From Dichetophora obliterata (lineage: Eukaryota > Arthropoda > Insecta > Diptera > Sciomyzidae), in assembly GCA_963920525.1 (NCBI GenBank), contig OY986440.1:16696210-16760209 (forward strand): a DNA stretch of 64,000 bases. The letters are read 5' to 3'. Shown here piece after piece: positions 1-10,359 of this stretch. How positions within the stretch are numbered: position 1 is the first letter of the stretch; every line of letters begins with the position of its first letter. Both the position numbers and the translations under genes were made by a program. The notes under the pieces are model-generated. The model was not told where the DNA came from, made no database searches, and saw nothing but the letters and a program-made list of their open reading frames with translations.

Positions 1-880
1 GTAAAATGATGGTTTTTCGTCTTGAGTTATTATCAAGCTTGAGTTGAGTTGCAGCTCGGTTTTGCTCTCTATCTCTCTCTCTGGGTGAGTTTGCAGAGCA
101 AATTTAGCAACTTGTGCTTAAAAAAGCTACTAAAAATCATTGATTTGGTTACTGAGACTACGACGAGACGCGATGCGACCATCTCCCATCTCCCGTCTCC
201 CGTCTTCTGTGACAACATGTGTGGCATTCGGAACGCTCGCTCTTGGCTTTTGTTGTTTTCTTTTTTTATTTACTACTTAACGTTGGTGCTACATATATTT
301 ATGGTTATTAGTACTCTTCTCTCACTCTTACACTTGGCCAACTATCCACTCGGCTGGCTTTATGCGCGAGATATGCTGATGGTGTTGTTCTTATTGCTTT
401 TGTTAGTGCTGTTTTTACTTTTATGTTGTTTTTGTTTTTGAGTCTTTACTTTCTCATCATCATTACTGTTCTCATTAACGTTCGACACCATCGCAATCCC
501 ACCGCTCCCTTTAACAACAAAACTCATATATTTGCTGCTGCTGCTGCTGCTGCTTCTTCTTTTTCTTCTTCTTCAGCAGCCAATGAATGCCGCTAAAATC
601 AAGCTGTTGTGCAAAATTTGATGCTTGCGTTTCCGCGCAACCTGCTCACGCGCCCACCCCAGCCCCAAAACATATTGTCACCACTTCACAACCACCAACG
701 CGCTACCAGATTTTTTAATTTCTTTGCTCGAACAGAATTTTTTCATGCGCTTTTTTCGCTCATATTAAATTGGGTGTTTTTTTTTTTAATTTCCACGGTA
801 TCGTCTTCTTCGCCGAATAGCTTCGAAATTAAGCGTAATGATCGAAGAGTTATTTTGTTTGTTTAACCGCCCACGCCAGC
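1..880. other. No gene recognised; low-complexity, UTR-like or regulatory-like DNA
   Basis: A mixed-composition block with pyrimidine runs, a CTG run near 535-552 and CTT/CTC runs just after it. Reading frames of 130 and 85 codons exist, but their products are hydrophobic low-complexity strings with no domain, so I do not call them genes. The composition resembles promoter-proximal or 5' UTR DNA of fly genes; that is inference only. Confidence 0.3.
535..580. repeat. CTG/CTT trinucleotide microsatellite
   Basis: About six CTG units in a row are followed by CTT-rich sequence. Such runs are common in fly untranslated exons and regulatory DNA. No long open frame runs through it that would make it a polyglutamine or polyalanine tract. 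Confidence 0.7.
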
Positions 881-2430
881 AAACGAAGCTCCAAACAACA
901 CGTTCGGTTAAAGGTTTTTTTCACAACTCTTTATTGATAATTATTAATTTATTTAATAATTTTTTGGTTGTTTTAGTGAAGTGCATATTTAAAAAATCAG
1001 CTACATGAAATATTTCCTGCTTGCAAGGACGAACAAAGAAATACTGCTGTATAGCAAGCAGATACAAATACAAAAAGTGTGCTGATAGTTTGACCAGGGT
1101 TGCACAAACAAGCTTTGCCGACGGTGTTTGATTGAGTGATTATGTTAATAAAAATGTGCTGTAAGAACCAGCCAGTGATGAATAATTTAATAAATTACAA
1201 AACAATAACAAAAAGAAAAAAACAAAAAAACAAAACAAAACAAAATAACAACAACAATAGCTTGAGTCAAAACACACGCTTCACATAGCATTCATTCATT
1301 AAAAAACAAAAAAAATATTTTAAACTAACTGTGACTTAATGAAAGTGAAAAAGCTACAGAAAAAACCATTTTATAGCAGCTGCCAAAATATGTATAAAAA
1401 AAAAACCAAATTCAAGTGCAAAAATATATTTTAAATATTTGAAAGAAAAAAAAATCTATACCCAGTTGCCAAGTTCAATAGATGCTAGTGATGGTGGTGG
1501 TTGTAACAATGTTGCATTGTTTACGATTATGCCTACTAAAAAAAAATATACAAGTTTGTTTGTATGTAGGTACTATGTGGATATGTCTGCGTGAATGTCA
1601 ACTATAATGATTTAAAAAAAAAAAAACAAAAAGTGCAGTGAAAAAATGTAGCATACGTGAAAATTTGCTAAAAAAAACCTACTTAATTACAACGATTATT
1701 TTTTTTAGCAAGGTTATTAGCAACAAAGTTTTAATACAAAGCTTAATTTGTGCCAATAAGGATTTCATGCAGTGACGAGTATGCGAAAATAGCACCAAAA
1801 TGGTTAAACAAGAGAAAAAAAATAATACTTAAAAATGTGGCAGCAAAAGATTTGAGTTAACAAATGTAGCTTGTTATTTTTAATTCATGCACGACCCTTT
1901 CGTGCAGAAAAGAAATTCTTCATACAGAAAATATAAATTCTTAAAAATATTTTAGCTTTTGATTGCAATTTCCTTGTTCCAATAAACCAAAAATTGTTCA
2001 CCGGGAAAACTACGTTTTTGGCGGCACTCAGCAATTAACACTTTTTGTATACTTCCTCGCACTATGCTCTCAGTGGACATTTTGAACAAAAGTAGTGTTA
2101 AATTTCGATGTATTTTTACAGTATTCGCTTATGAAAGTGTATTTCTTTATTTGTTGCTTCAAAATAGTATATAAAGTGTGCAAAGAGTGTAAAAAGACGC
2201 ATCAAAAAAGTAGTGTACTACGACCTCAAAATGCCCACTGAGTTGTATCTCAAAAAAAAAACCTAACTTTAGTGTAAAATTGTTATTATGGTCGTGCAAA
2301 AATAAAAAAAATGCAGCCAGACTTTAAAATTATGTTTCTAAAATTTGCAACGTAGGTTCAGTGAGCTCAAAATTATTATAAACTAGCTGAAGCTGTTAAA
2401 CGCTCATAAAGTGTTATCAGTGAAACTGCT
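880..2430 (+). other. A-rich, possibly 5' UTR-like DNA without coding frames
   Basis: The plus strand is extremely A-rich, with repeated AAAGTGAAAA, AAGTGCAGTG and CAACAACAA words like those in long 5' UTR exons of fly genes. No open frame of note is present on either strand, and I could not fix a promoter, start site or splice donor. It may simply be AT-rich spacer DNA. Confidence 0.2.
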
Positions 2431-2435
2431 TTTAT

Positions 2436-2738
2436 GAAAAAGTCGTTGTTTTATAAACTTTAACAATTTTAAAGATATGTGAATGTTTTTGGTGGCAAAA
2501 CAAAAAAAATAATTTAAAGTTAAAATGACGAAAAACTTCGAAAGCAAAAAATATTACGATAACACAATAAACGAATAAGTGAAATAGGGCGGGAGGGGCG
2601 TGTTCAAAAGTAAGCATGTAAAAATTTATTCTAGAATGCACTCAATATGCATACGAAATATGAGCGAAATCCGTTGAGCCGTTTAAATTTGTATAAAGGT
2701 CAAACAAACAAACAGAAAATGAGTTTGATTAGTAAAGA
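2436..2738 (-). mobile_element. Non-autonomous Helitron (family A), 5' part only
   Basis: On the minus strand the piece begins with the Helitron-type TC at 2738 and runs through the conserved family A block (TTTCTGTTTGTTTG, then the GGCTCAACGGATTTCGC core near 2660-2690). The same block recurs at 3540, 32900, 42310 and 57540. The 3' half and terminal hairpin are missing. It sits directly beside the next copy in the same orientation. No protein is encoded. Confidence 0.6.
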
Positions 2739-2747
2739 TAATTATAA

Positions 2748-3560
2748 TTCAGTGCTGTGAAAAAATAGATTTTTAGTCAAACTTGTGATTGGAAAGAGAT
2801 ATTGAGGTAGTTTTATTACATAAACTATTTTTGAGACTTAAATTTTTTGTTAAAAATATAAAAAAAAACGTTTTGGGAAAAAAATATTTCGCCAAAAAAA
2901 TCAAAGGGGGCTTCTTGTTGTTTTGATGACAAAAACAGTAAAATAATTTTTGAGCTTAACTGGAAGAATTTTTGCAAATAAATGCTGTCATAAGAAAGCT
3001 AATAAGATGCGCAATTTTTACTTGATTTTATTTTTACAACAAAAACAATAGTTGATTCAATTTTAGAGTAAAAAGTCTATATTTTTAACCTTTTTTTTTA
3101 AAAAGAATTAAAATATGTATCCACTGATCAAATGGTAAAAATCAAACTATTTTTTAAGTGCTTTTATTGAACTTTTGAAAAAAAAAATTCCAATTATATA
3201 TATTTAAAAACAGCAGAGATATTTGCATCGAAAGTCATAACTTTGATTTTCAAGTATTTTTTTTTCTTATTCATAGGTAACGATGTTTTATGGAAAACTC
3301 GTTTTGTTAACAATTTCTACAGTTTTGAAGATATGTGAAAGTTTTTGGTGTCAAAACAACAACAATTTTTAAGAATTAAATTGACGAAAAACTCTGATGG
3401 TAAAAAGTATTACAATAACAAAATAACCGTTAGTTGAAAAGGGTGGAGGGGCGTGTCAAAAACTAAGTGTGCAAAATTTTTGTCTAGAGTGCACTTCATA
3501 TGAAGACCAAGTTTGAGCGAAATCCGTTGAGCCGCTTAGATTTGTATAAAGACCTTTCGA
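2748..3560 (-). mobile_element. Non-autonomous Helitron (family A), longer copy
   Basis: It can be followed base by base against the copies at 7547-8346 (opposite strand) and 56795-57605 (same strand), including the GATTGGAAAGAGATATT segment near the element's 3' side and the GCGAAATCCGTTGAGCCG core near 3515. Its 5' tip is cut off at about 3560. No open frame is present. Assignment to Helitrons rests on the TC start and CTAG ends of the better copies. Confidence 0.6.
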
Positions 3561-4087
3561 CCTACAGTGTGATATGAAATCGCTTACGTTCTCAGATGAG
3601 CGTAGAAAGAGGAAAAAAGGACTGACTCCGTTTCTATTTTCAGTTTGCCGCTCAGTGTTAACCTAGGACTTTGCATACAACAATACGTTGTACTGAGGAA
3701 AGCTACATTTTTCGAGATATCGTCAAAAATTTGATGTCAAAATAACGGGCATTTTTCAGTGTTTACTGTTTGTAAGAAATTTCATTATCTCAATACATAT
3801 TCGCACATGTTACAAAAAGAAATGCTTCTTGTAAGGTATTCGTAAGAGATAGCGAAAAGTTTCTGGAATATTTTTTGTACATCTCAGTGTCTAAAATTTC
3901 CTCTTACACCGTGTTCTTCCATTTCTTATAGCCAGGGCCAGCCTTGCGCATCTAGGCGCCCCGGGCGAGTCATGCATTTGGCGCCCTTTTATATTAAATT
4001 ATAATTTAAAAAAATTTATTTTCAACTGTGTACCATATTTTTTATTATATAAATAGAAAACTTCAAACATGTATTTATTATTATTAA

Positions 4088-4453
4088 TAAAGCTGAGCCC
4101 GGTGTGCTTCGCTACTCCCCTCGTTATAAAATAAAATTAAAAGTATTTATATATTTTTCACGCCATCGAATTTTCGAAATAAGTCCATCCCAGCGCCACC
4201 TACCGTGTCCATTTATACACAAATTATTTTCTTATGATCAAACAAACATACATTCTGAATTTCAGTTAAATTGGTCCATAAATTCAAATTTTCGATATAA
4301 GTCCACCCCAGCGCCACCTATCGGGTCCAAATATAGCCTATGTTACCCACCGTACCAATATAAACATTACCTGAAAATTTCATCAAAATCGGCCCAGCCG
4401 TTTTGGAGTCCATACGTTACATACATACACACATCCTATTTTATATATATAGA
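4088..4453 (-). mobile_element. Short Helitron-like element, complete or nearly so
   Basis: Read on the minus strand it starts TCTATATATATAAAATAGG at 4453, includes a GGCTGGGCCGATTTTGAT segment, two copies of the GGTGGCGCTGGG motif about 115 bp apart, and ends CACCGGGCTCAGCT near 4088, a variant of the CACCGGGTTTCAGCTAG end of other Helitrons here. The 172-codon frame at 4104-4622 on the plus strand is a chance frame through it. Confidence 0.6.
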
Positions 4454-4621
4454 TAATATATTTTATCCATTTATATATTCATTCAAAAAGTTACGGTACC
4501 TACATATATTGTGTGTGAGAATCATAGCATCCCTGGTTCGACAACAACGAAAGTTGAGTTATAAAACTAGAGATGCCATGATTAGGGCGTTTACACGATA
4601 CTACAACAGTAAACACTTTTG

Positions 4622-4646
4622 AATGACTCATTTCAAATGAGTCATT
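4622..4646. repeat. Perfect 12-bp inverted repeat holding two TGACTCA motifs
   Basis: Two 12-base arms (AATGACTCATTT and its complement) are separated by one base. Each arm contains TGACTCA, the consensus AP-1 site. It lies inside the hAT-like element, so regulatory function is only a possibility. Confidence 0.5.
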
Positions 4647-5157
4647 TGGTCCAATTCAAACGTAGTATTAGTCACGAAACATTTAATGAAAAACAATAAT
4701 TAAAAAATAGCTAAACATTATTTTCCTAGCTTTTTGGTCAGAAAATTCCCTGATAAAACTGTCAAAATCTAGGTTTTCTGAAATTAATGAATAATTCTAT
4801 AAAACTTGTAAGTCACTTTTCTTGCGAGCAATGTTATTACTTCGAGGGGGATACGACCAGAAAAGCAACAAAATTTTAGGTCGTAGTAGATAAACGCTAA
4901 AAACTTATTCTCACTCTTACTCTTAGATAAGTTCATAAAAGTTGATAAGCTGAATTAAGTTTTTATTTATATCTATAGAAATGGTTATTTAAATAATGTG
5001 GTTAAGTTAAGGGTGCGCGCACATCGCCCCCCCCCCCTAAAGCCGGCACTGCTTTAGAATAGCTTAGCTATTATTCAAGAAATTATCTTTGAACGCTCAT
5101 ATTTTTGGTCAAAAGTTACAAAAAGTATTAGGTGCACTCCTCCCAATTCTAATTCAC

Positions 5158-5443
5158 TTAACCCTTTCACGCATAAGCGACACATTTGTCCCCACATAAT
5201 TTTCACAATTTACAGTAATACTGGTTAGGTAAAACCTTTTTTAGATTTATATTTTTAAATTTTCCACTACCTTTTCTAGCAAACGCAATGGCAACACTAA
5301 AATAAAACTATTCTCTGTCAAAAAATGTATTATATTTTATATTTATGCTTTTTTATTAACCCTCGAACTGGTAAGGCCACCTCAGGGAGGCTATCACTTC
5401 CAGCCCGAACACTCGTTAGGCAAACGAATTTGTGTCGGGTTAA
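5158..5443. mobile_element. TTAACCC-type termini, possible piggyBac-like remnants
   Basis: Three TTAA-adjacent ends occur: TTAACCCTTTCACGCATAAG at 5158, TTAACCCTCGAACTGG at 5356 and GTCGGGTTAA ending at 5443. TTAA target sites followed by CCC are typical of piggyBac-like elements. No transposase is visible and the inner sequences do not pair, so the call is weak. Confidence 0.3.
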
Positions 5444-6664
5444 TTTTTATTAACCCGGTTAACTTAATTTAATCGGCTCACCCACATTTCTAGAGGCAAT
5501 TTGAAATCGAATTCAATTCACTCCGATATTCCCATCCATTTCTCTCGTCTTCATTGCATGCCAAGTTGACATTTTTGCAAAAAAAAAAAATTATCTGCAG
5601 CCAAATAAAAATAGATAAAATTAATTGATCGCTTCAATAATTTTTTTGGTAAGTAACTAGAGTACTTTCATTAATGTGAATATAAAAAAGCTGTAAAAAC
5701 CATTATAGTTTTGGAGCAGCGATAAAAAAGGATAGCAACCTATGATAATATTTGTAGTTGTCGGCCAGATAAAAACCAAAGCAGGCCGGCCGATGAAAGT
5801 AATGTGGCAGGTTATATTTTTAATGCTACGTTTAGTTTACTTTTTGAAATTTTAAAAACGTTATCTTTACTTTTAAGGCAAATAAAACTGTCCGAAGTGA
5901 AATTTTTTAAGTACAGTTTACTTTGTACTTTTACAGTTTAAAGATATGTTTATGATTTTGATGTCATCGAAAAGAAAATAAAGTAAATCAAAAATTAAAT
6001 GTTAAAAAATTTTTAATTTATTACGAAAAATTCTTAGAAAATTGCGCTAAAATTTGAATTTTAGTAGTTTCAACGGATTTATTTCACCTTCACACGAGCA
6101 CAGCTCGGTAATAATAAGTCGGATGGGTTTGTTGATACACCGTTAAAAAGGTCAATTCATTGCTTTTTAAATGAGTTCTTAAAATAAGTTTTCCATAAGT
6201 TAGTTTTTCTGTAATCAACACCGTAACTCCTAAGTGTGTGAAAATAGACCCCCCCTTCCATACGATTTTTTGCTTAACTCGACTTTTTCTTTCACCTCTC
6301 CAAATATAGATAGGCCAAATAAGTATTTACTTGTGTTTTTAACAAATTTTTTTTTTAAATGCTCAAATTTCGTACAATTAATTAAGAATTTAGGTTTGTT
6401 TTTTTTTCTTAGTTTTTATTTCTCTATATTTATAATTTTTGTGAATCCAGGCTCATTTACTTAGGCTTACATGCAAGACGTTTGAACTCAAAATGTTGAT
6501 TAAAAAGTCCGAATAAATTTAATATTTATGGTATTTTTCTTACCAAATTTAACTTGAAGTGTATCGAAAAATTGTATGTAAAAAAATTCGTTAAATTTTA
6601 CTAAAAATCAGTTTATTTTTTTATTCAATTTTCATTTCATTTTATTATTTTCTACATGCATATA
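5444..6664. other. No gene or recognised repeat
   Basis: AT-rich sequence with A/T runs. The 76-codon frame at 6234-6464 is low-complexity and unsupported. I see no splice-joined coding pattern here. Confidence 0.5.
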
Positions 6665-6668
6665 TTAA

Positions 6669-7178
6669 GGGCGGGGTAAGGTTTTAAGCCCGAAAAACAT
6701 ATCTCATGATTTTTTTTTTTTTGGAAATATGAATACTGTTGGTGCATTTATTTCATATAATTCATTTATTTATCGATAGATAAGTTCGTGTCAACGAATC
6801 TCCGGAGGCGCCTCGAAAAAAGTTGTTATGCGTTGTAACGCGATTTTCGCTAAAAGTTTCAGTGAATTTGTTATTATAAAATGAAAAAAAAACTGGTAAA
6901 AAACTCTTCGTCACTACCTGTTGATTTATATGTAGAAATAGTGTTTCAAATTTCAAAAGGATCGGTCAAGTAGATTTTGAGTTTATAATGTTTACGAACG
7001 ATTTGCGAGAAAAACATCTCAGTATGAGAGCCGGTTGCTTGAAGCACTGTGTTTTCGTTAGTTTTGCTCAGATTTACTGGATATAATTTTGGCACAATAC
7101 TCTTGACATGTTGTGAATTCTGAAAAAAAGTAATATAAAAAACCGTTTTAAAACTTTACCCCACCCCCCCCCCCCCCC
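6669..7178. mobile_element. TTAA-flanked element with inverted G-rich ends
   Basis: A TTAA precedes the left end (6665-6668) and follows the right end (7179-7182). The left end reads GGGCGGGGTAAGGTTTTAA; the inverted right end is a run of G then TGGGGTAAAGTTTTAA. About 510 bp with no transposase frame. The TTAA flanks suggest mobilisation by a piggyBac-like transposase. The C run at the right end may vary in length. Confidence 0.5.
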
Positions 7179-7510
7179 TTAACGACTAAGCCGAAATTAA
7201 AATATCCGACCGTGGTGTTTTAGTTAAGCATTCAAAGTTATGATGGTTTTAATTGTTTTGATGACATCATTTTGTATAGAAAGCTCCATTCGATAATAGC
7301 AATTTTCTGAGTGCAAAAAAAAATGCAAGCAAAAATTCAATTTGTTAAATTAAGTTTTATAGAATTTCGAGAGGTTTTACCAATTTTATGACATTTTATG
7401 GCATGGAAGATACACCGAGAAAAAAGCTTATGCAAAATTATTAAAAAACCTAGCATAATTTGCAAGTGGCTAAGAGTCTTGACGAATTTTGCTCAAATAT
7501 GCTGTACATA

Positions 7511-7548
7511 TATATATTTTTTTAACATCAAAGAACCCAAGGCATATT
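7511..7548 (-). repeat. Tail fragment of the tRNA-derived SINE
   Basis: About 38 bp matches the A-rich 3' end shared by the SINEs at 9975, 41820 and 56130 (on the minus strand: ATGCC TTGG GTTCTTTGATG followed by A's). It is cut off where the Helitron at 7547 begins. Confidence 0.5.
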
Positions 7549-8346
7549 GAGTGCATCTTAGCTTAAAATGCTACATACTTAGTTTTTGCCACGCCCCGCC
7601 TCCCTTTTTTAAACTCTTGGTTATTTTGTTATTACAATACTTTTTGCCATCGGAGTTTTTTTTCCATTTTATTTAAAAAATTGTTGTTATTTTGACACCC
7701 AAAAAAGAAACACATGTCTTCCAAATTGTAGAAGTTTTTAGTACAACATCTCTTTCAAAAAACATCCTTATCTAAGAATGAGAAAAACGACATGAAAACC
7801 AAAGGTTTTACTTTCGATTCAAATATCTCCGATGTTTGTAAATATATTTCAGACAAAACTTTTTTGTTTAACGTTCAATAAAAGCACTTTTATTGTTTGA
7901 TTTTTAAAAATTTTTGAAAAATAGTTTGATTTTTATTATGAGGTCAGTGTTTTTTTTTTAAAAAAAAGATTTCCAAAATATTGACTTTTTACTCAAAAAC
8001 TGACTCAAAAATTGTTTTTGTTGCAAAAATTGCACATCTGACTACTTTTCATATGACATTTCAAAAATAATTTTACTGTTTTTGTACCCCCTTCGATTTT
8101 TTGCCAAAATTTATTCTCGCCAAAATGTTGTTTTTTTATTTTTTTACAAAAAAATCAAGTCTCAAAAAATATTTATGTTAAAAAATAATCCGAATATCTC
8201 TTTCCAATCAAGAGTTATGGCTAAAATTATCGTTTCGGAGCCTCGAATTTCAGTATTCGATCTCAATTTGCACATGCAGTTTCACTGATAACATTTTATG
8301 GGCGTTGTAAAAGAGGCGTAGTAATAACGCTCTGGGTTTCATCTAG
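7547..8346 (+). mobile_element. Non-autonomous Helitron (family A) with intact 3' end
   Basis: The plus strand runs from the family A block (CTTAGTTTTGCCACGCCCCG near 7580) to a Helitron-type end: GTAATAACGCTCTGGGTTTC then ATCTAG at 8346, followed by T. This copy links the family A body with the same 3' tail carried by the Helitrons ending at 24213 and 48487. The 68-codon frame at 8082-8288 is a chance frame. The extreme 5' end is missing. Confidence 0.65.
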
Positions 8347-8510
8347 TAAAACAGTAAATTACTTGGGTGAATAAGCATACGTTTATAATTTCTCTAAGTC
8401 GGCTTAGTAAATTTAAACTATGTTTTTTTTCTCGGTGTAGGTGTTATTTTTAAGCTCATGATGCACATTTGAGATTAAGGTTTATGCGCAAAATTTCGAG
8501 GACCTTAATA

Positions 8511-8933
8511 GGGTGATTCATGATCATATTGCATCGTTGCAAATTCGTTTTTGCAATGGTAGATTTTGGAAATGCTTTACAACAGCTGTGTTTTCGGTCG
8601 TTGAAAATTTTTTACTGCGTTCATTTTTTGTTGGCATTTTTCGCTTATAATTTTCTTTTTTAAAACTCCCTCCAATTCTTTGCACCACTTCTTGCTTCTA
8701 TTATAAATTAAACTTTTTTGTCGCTAAAAATTTTAACAATGAAAACAGCGGTGTTCCAAAAGTATCGGTGTTGGTGTTTAATAGCGTCATGCAGTATAAT
8801 TGCTTTTGCATATGCAACAGGCTTTTGCTATAGCAATTGCATGAATGCTTCAAATGCATATCAAAGCTTTTTGTTTTTTGTTTGTTCTGCTAATTTTGCA
8901 TTTGCAACGATGCATCAAGATCGTGAATTACCC
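8511..8933. mobile_element. TIR element (MITE) of 423 bp flanked by TA
   Basis: The left end reads GGGTGATTCATGATC and the inverted right end GGGTAATTCACGATC; the next block, GCATCGTTGCAAAT, is also shared in inverted form. TA lies on both sides (8509-8510 and 8934-8935). The 72-codon frame inside shows no transposase motif. TA flanks fit a Tc1/mariner-type mobiliser. Confidence 0.65.
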
Positions 8934-8935
8934 TA

Positions 8936-9970
8936 ATAATTTTTATAAAACTTTCAGAGATTTCACCGTTTCTATTTACGTGTTTTTCATTCAATTTTAA
9001 ACGTACATAAACAATATACAACAACGTAGCACTTATGGCACTTATAGAAGGCATTGGATTATGGGAAATTTAAGGTTGTCAAAAACATCCTTAAACTTTT
9101 AAAATTAGTTCTAATGAATAAAAAAAATTAGTTGCTATGATGAAGAATAATTTGCCGGTAAAATATTTTATGTTCAAGAATGTCTTGCACCGCGCTCTAA
9201 CGCAATAAAATAACTTTCAAATCATTTGGTCATGCCAAATAGCTTAAAGTGCATATTAAATTATGCAGTTAAAAATTGTATTTAATTTTAATTTTGTTTT
9301 AATATATGGCGCATGCTACGTGTAGCGGACTACAAAAAACTGATGGATGTCCGATTTTGGAAAAACACGATATTTTTAAAAAACATTTTTGTAAACAAAA
9401 AAACCAGTATTTGCTTATGGATTTATATAGTAAATTGATTTTTTTTTAATTCCGGTATCAATTCTAAATTCGTACATTGTTTCCATTTCGAAATTGGAAG
9501 TTCCAATTTGGAATCGAAATTCGAAGAATTTCACCATTTTTGGGATTTTTTTAACATTGTGAAATTGAATAGATATTACACAAGAAGTTTCATAATGGTC
9601 AAGCTTCTAGCAAAATTCTGACAACATTATGGCAAAATTTGAGTAAAATTCGGCATCCATCATGTTTTTCGTGGTATGCTACACGTAGAATATGCAATAT
9701 ATTATTCAAAATGACTTGGTAAGAAATATATTTTTCCGTAAGAATTTTTTTTTTTGTTTTGATAAAATTGATGTTACCAAAACTTGAACATATTTTTACT
9801 ATCAAAATATCCTGTGTATGTATTTTTTTATTATTAATTTAAATATATTTAATGTATAAGTATTTATCATTTTTCTTTCGCCATGCAATAAGGAATATTT
9901 TTTAAAAATTTACAGAAAATTTTTTGTTTTAAATGTGCCAATTTTTGTGATTTTCATGCAAACACCTTTT
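8936..9970. other. No gene recognised
   Basis: AT-rich DNA with small palindromes (for example near 9475-9530) and related GCTACGTGTAGC-like words near 9315 and 9680. No coding or mobile-element call can be supported. Confidence 0.4.
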
Positions 9971-9974
9971 TGCA

Positions 9975-10358
9975 TTTAGTGGAGAATGCGCTAGACTATC
10001 AACCCAAAGGTCCCTGGTTCGAATGCGGGTTCGGGCATGGTTCTTTTCACTTTCTTTGTTCTTTCCTACATTTAAGAATTATGGAAAACTAAAAATCCAC
10101 AGCTAAAATTGTGGAAAATGTGGAATTAAAGGACAGGAACAAGTAAGGGCTGAAAATGCTTGCCGAGGTTAAGACATGACACTAGCCTCGGTCAAAAGCA
10201 ATTCAATTTTCTTTCACGGTTGTTTCGCCTAATCAATAATTCACGTATGGTTCCAATATATTCCTCTAAATTATCTTTCCCTTTCTTTTCAGGTCAAAGA
10301 CCAAGCCTTGTTTGTATAAGGCGCATGCCTTGGTTCTTTGATCTTTAAAAAAAAAAGA
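9975..10358 (+). mobile_element. tRNA-derived SINE, plus-strand copy
   Basis: The head (about 9975-10045) contains the A-box-like TTTAGTGGAGAATGCGC and the B box GGTTCGAATGC of a tRNA promoter for RNA polymerase III. A 300-bp body common to four other copies follows, ending in CCTTGGTTCTTTGATC plus an A run. The 62-codon frame at 10160-10348 is part of the SINE body. No full tRNA cloverleaf can be drawn, so this is not a tRNA gene. Confidence 0.75.
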
Positions 10359-10359
10359 G

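Larger units (their letters stand above)
3933..5051. mobile_element. hAT-like non-autonomous element with a Helitron inserted
   Basis: The left end reads CAGGGCCAGCCTT and the inverted right end reads CAGTGCCGGCTTT, a CAG-type terminal repeat of the kind seen in hAT elements. The right end carries a C run. The flanking 8-mers (cttatagc and ctttagaa) share only the first three bases, so the target duplication is unproven. About 1.1 kb, non-coding, interrupted by the Helitron at 4088-4453. Confidence 0.45.

Noticed and set aside
49..441. 130-codon plus-strand frame
   Set aside because: Hydrophobic low-complexity product with no domain; the DNA is pyrimidine-rich, which favours stop-free frames rich in Leu and Phe.
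4104..4622. 172-codon plus-strand frame
   Set aside because: It runs through the Helitron at 4088-4453 in the antisense direction and has no recognisable domain.
5356..5443. Tiny complete piggyBac-like element of 80 bp
   Set aside because: Only TTAACCC is shared by the two ends; inner sequence does not pair, so it is listed only as possible remnants.
10000..10045. A functional tRNA gene at the SINE head
   Set aside because: B box is good but the acceptor and anticodon stems do not pair and the sequence recurs as the head of a longer repeat.
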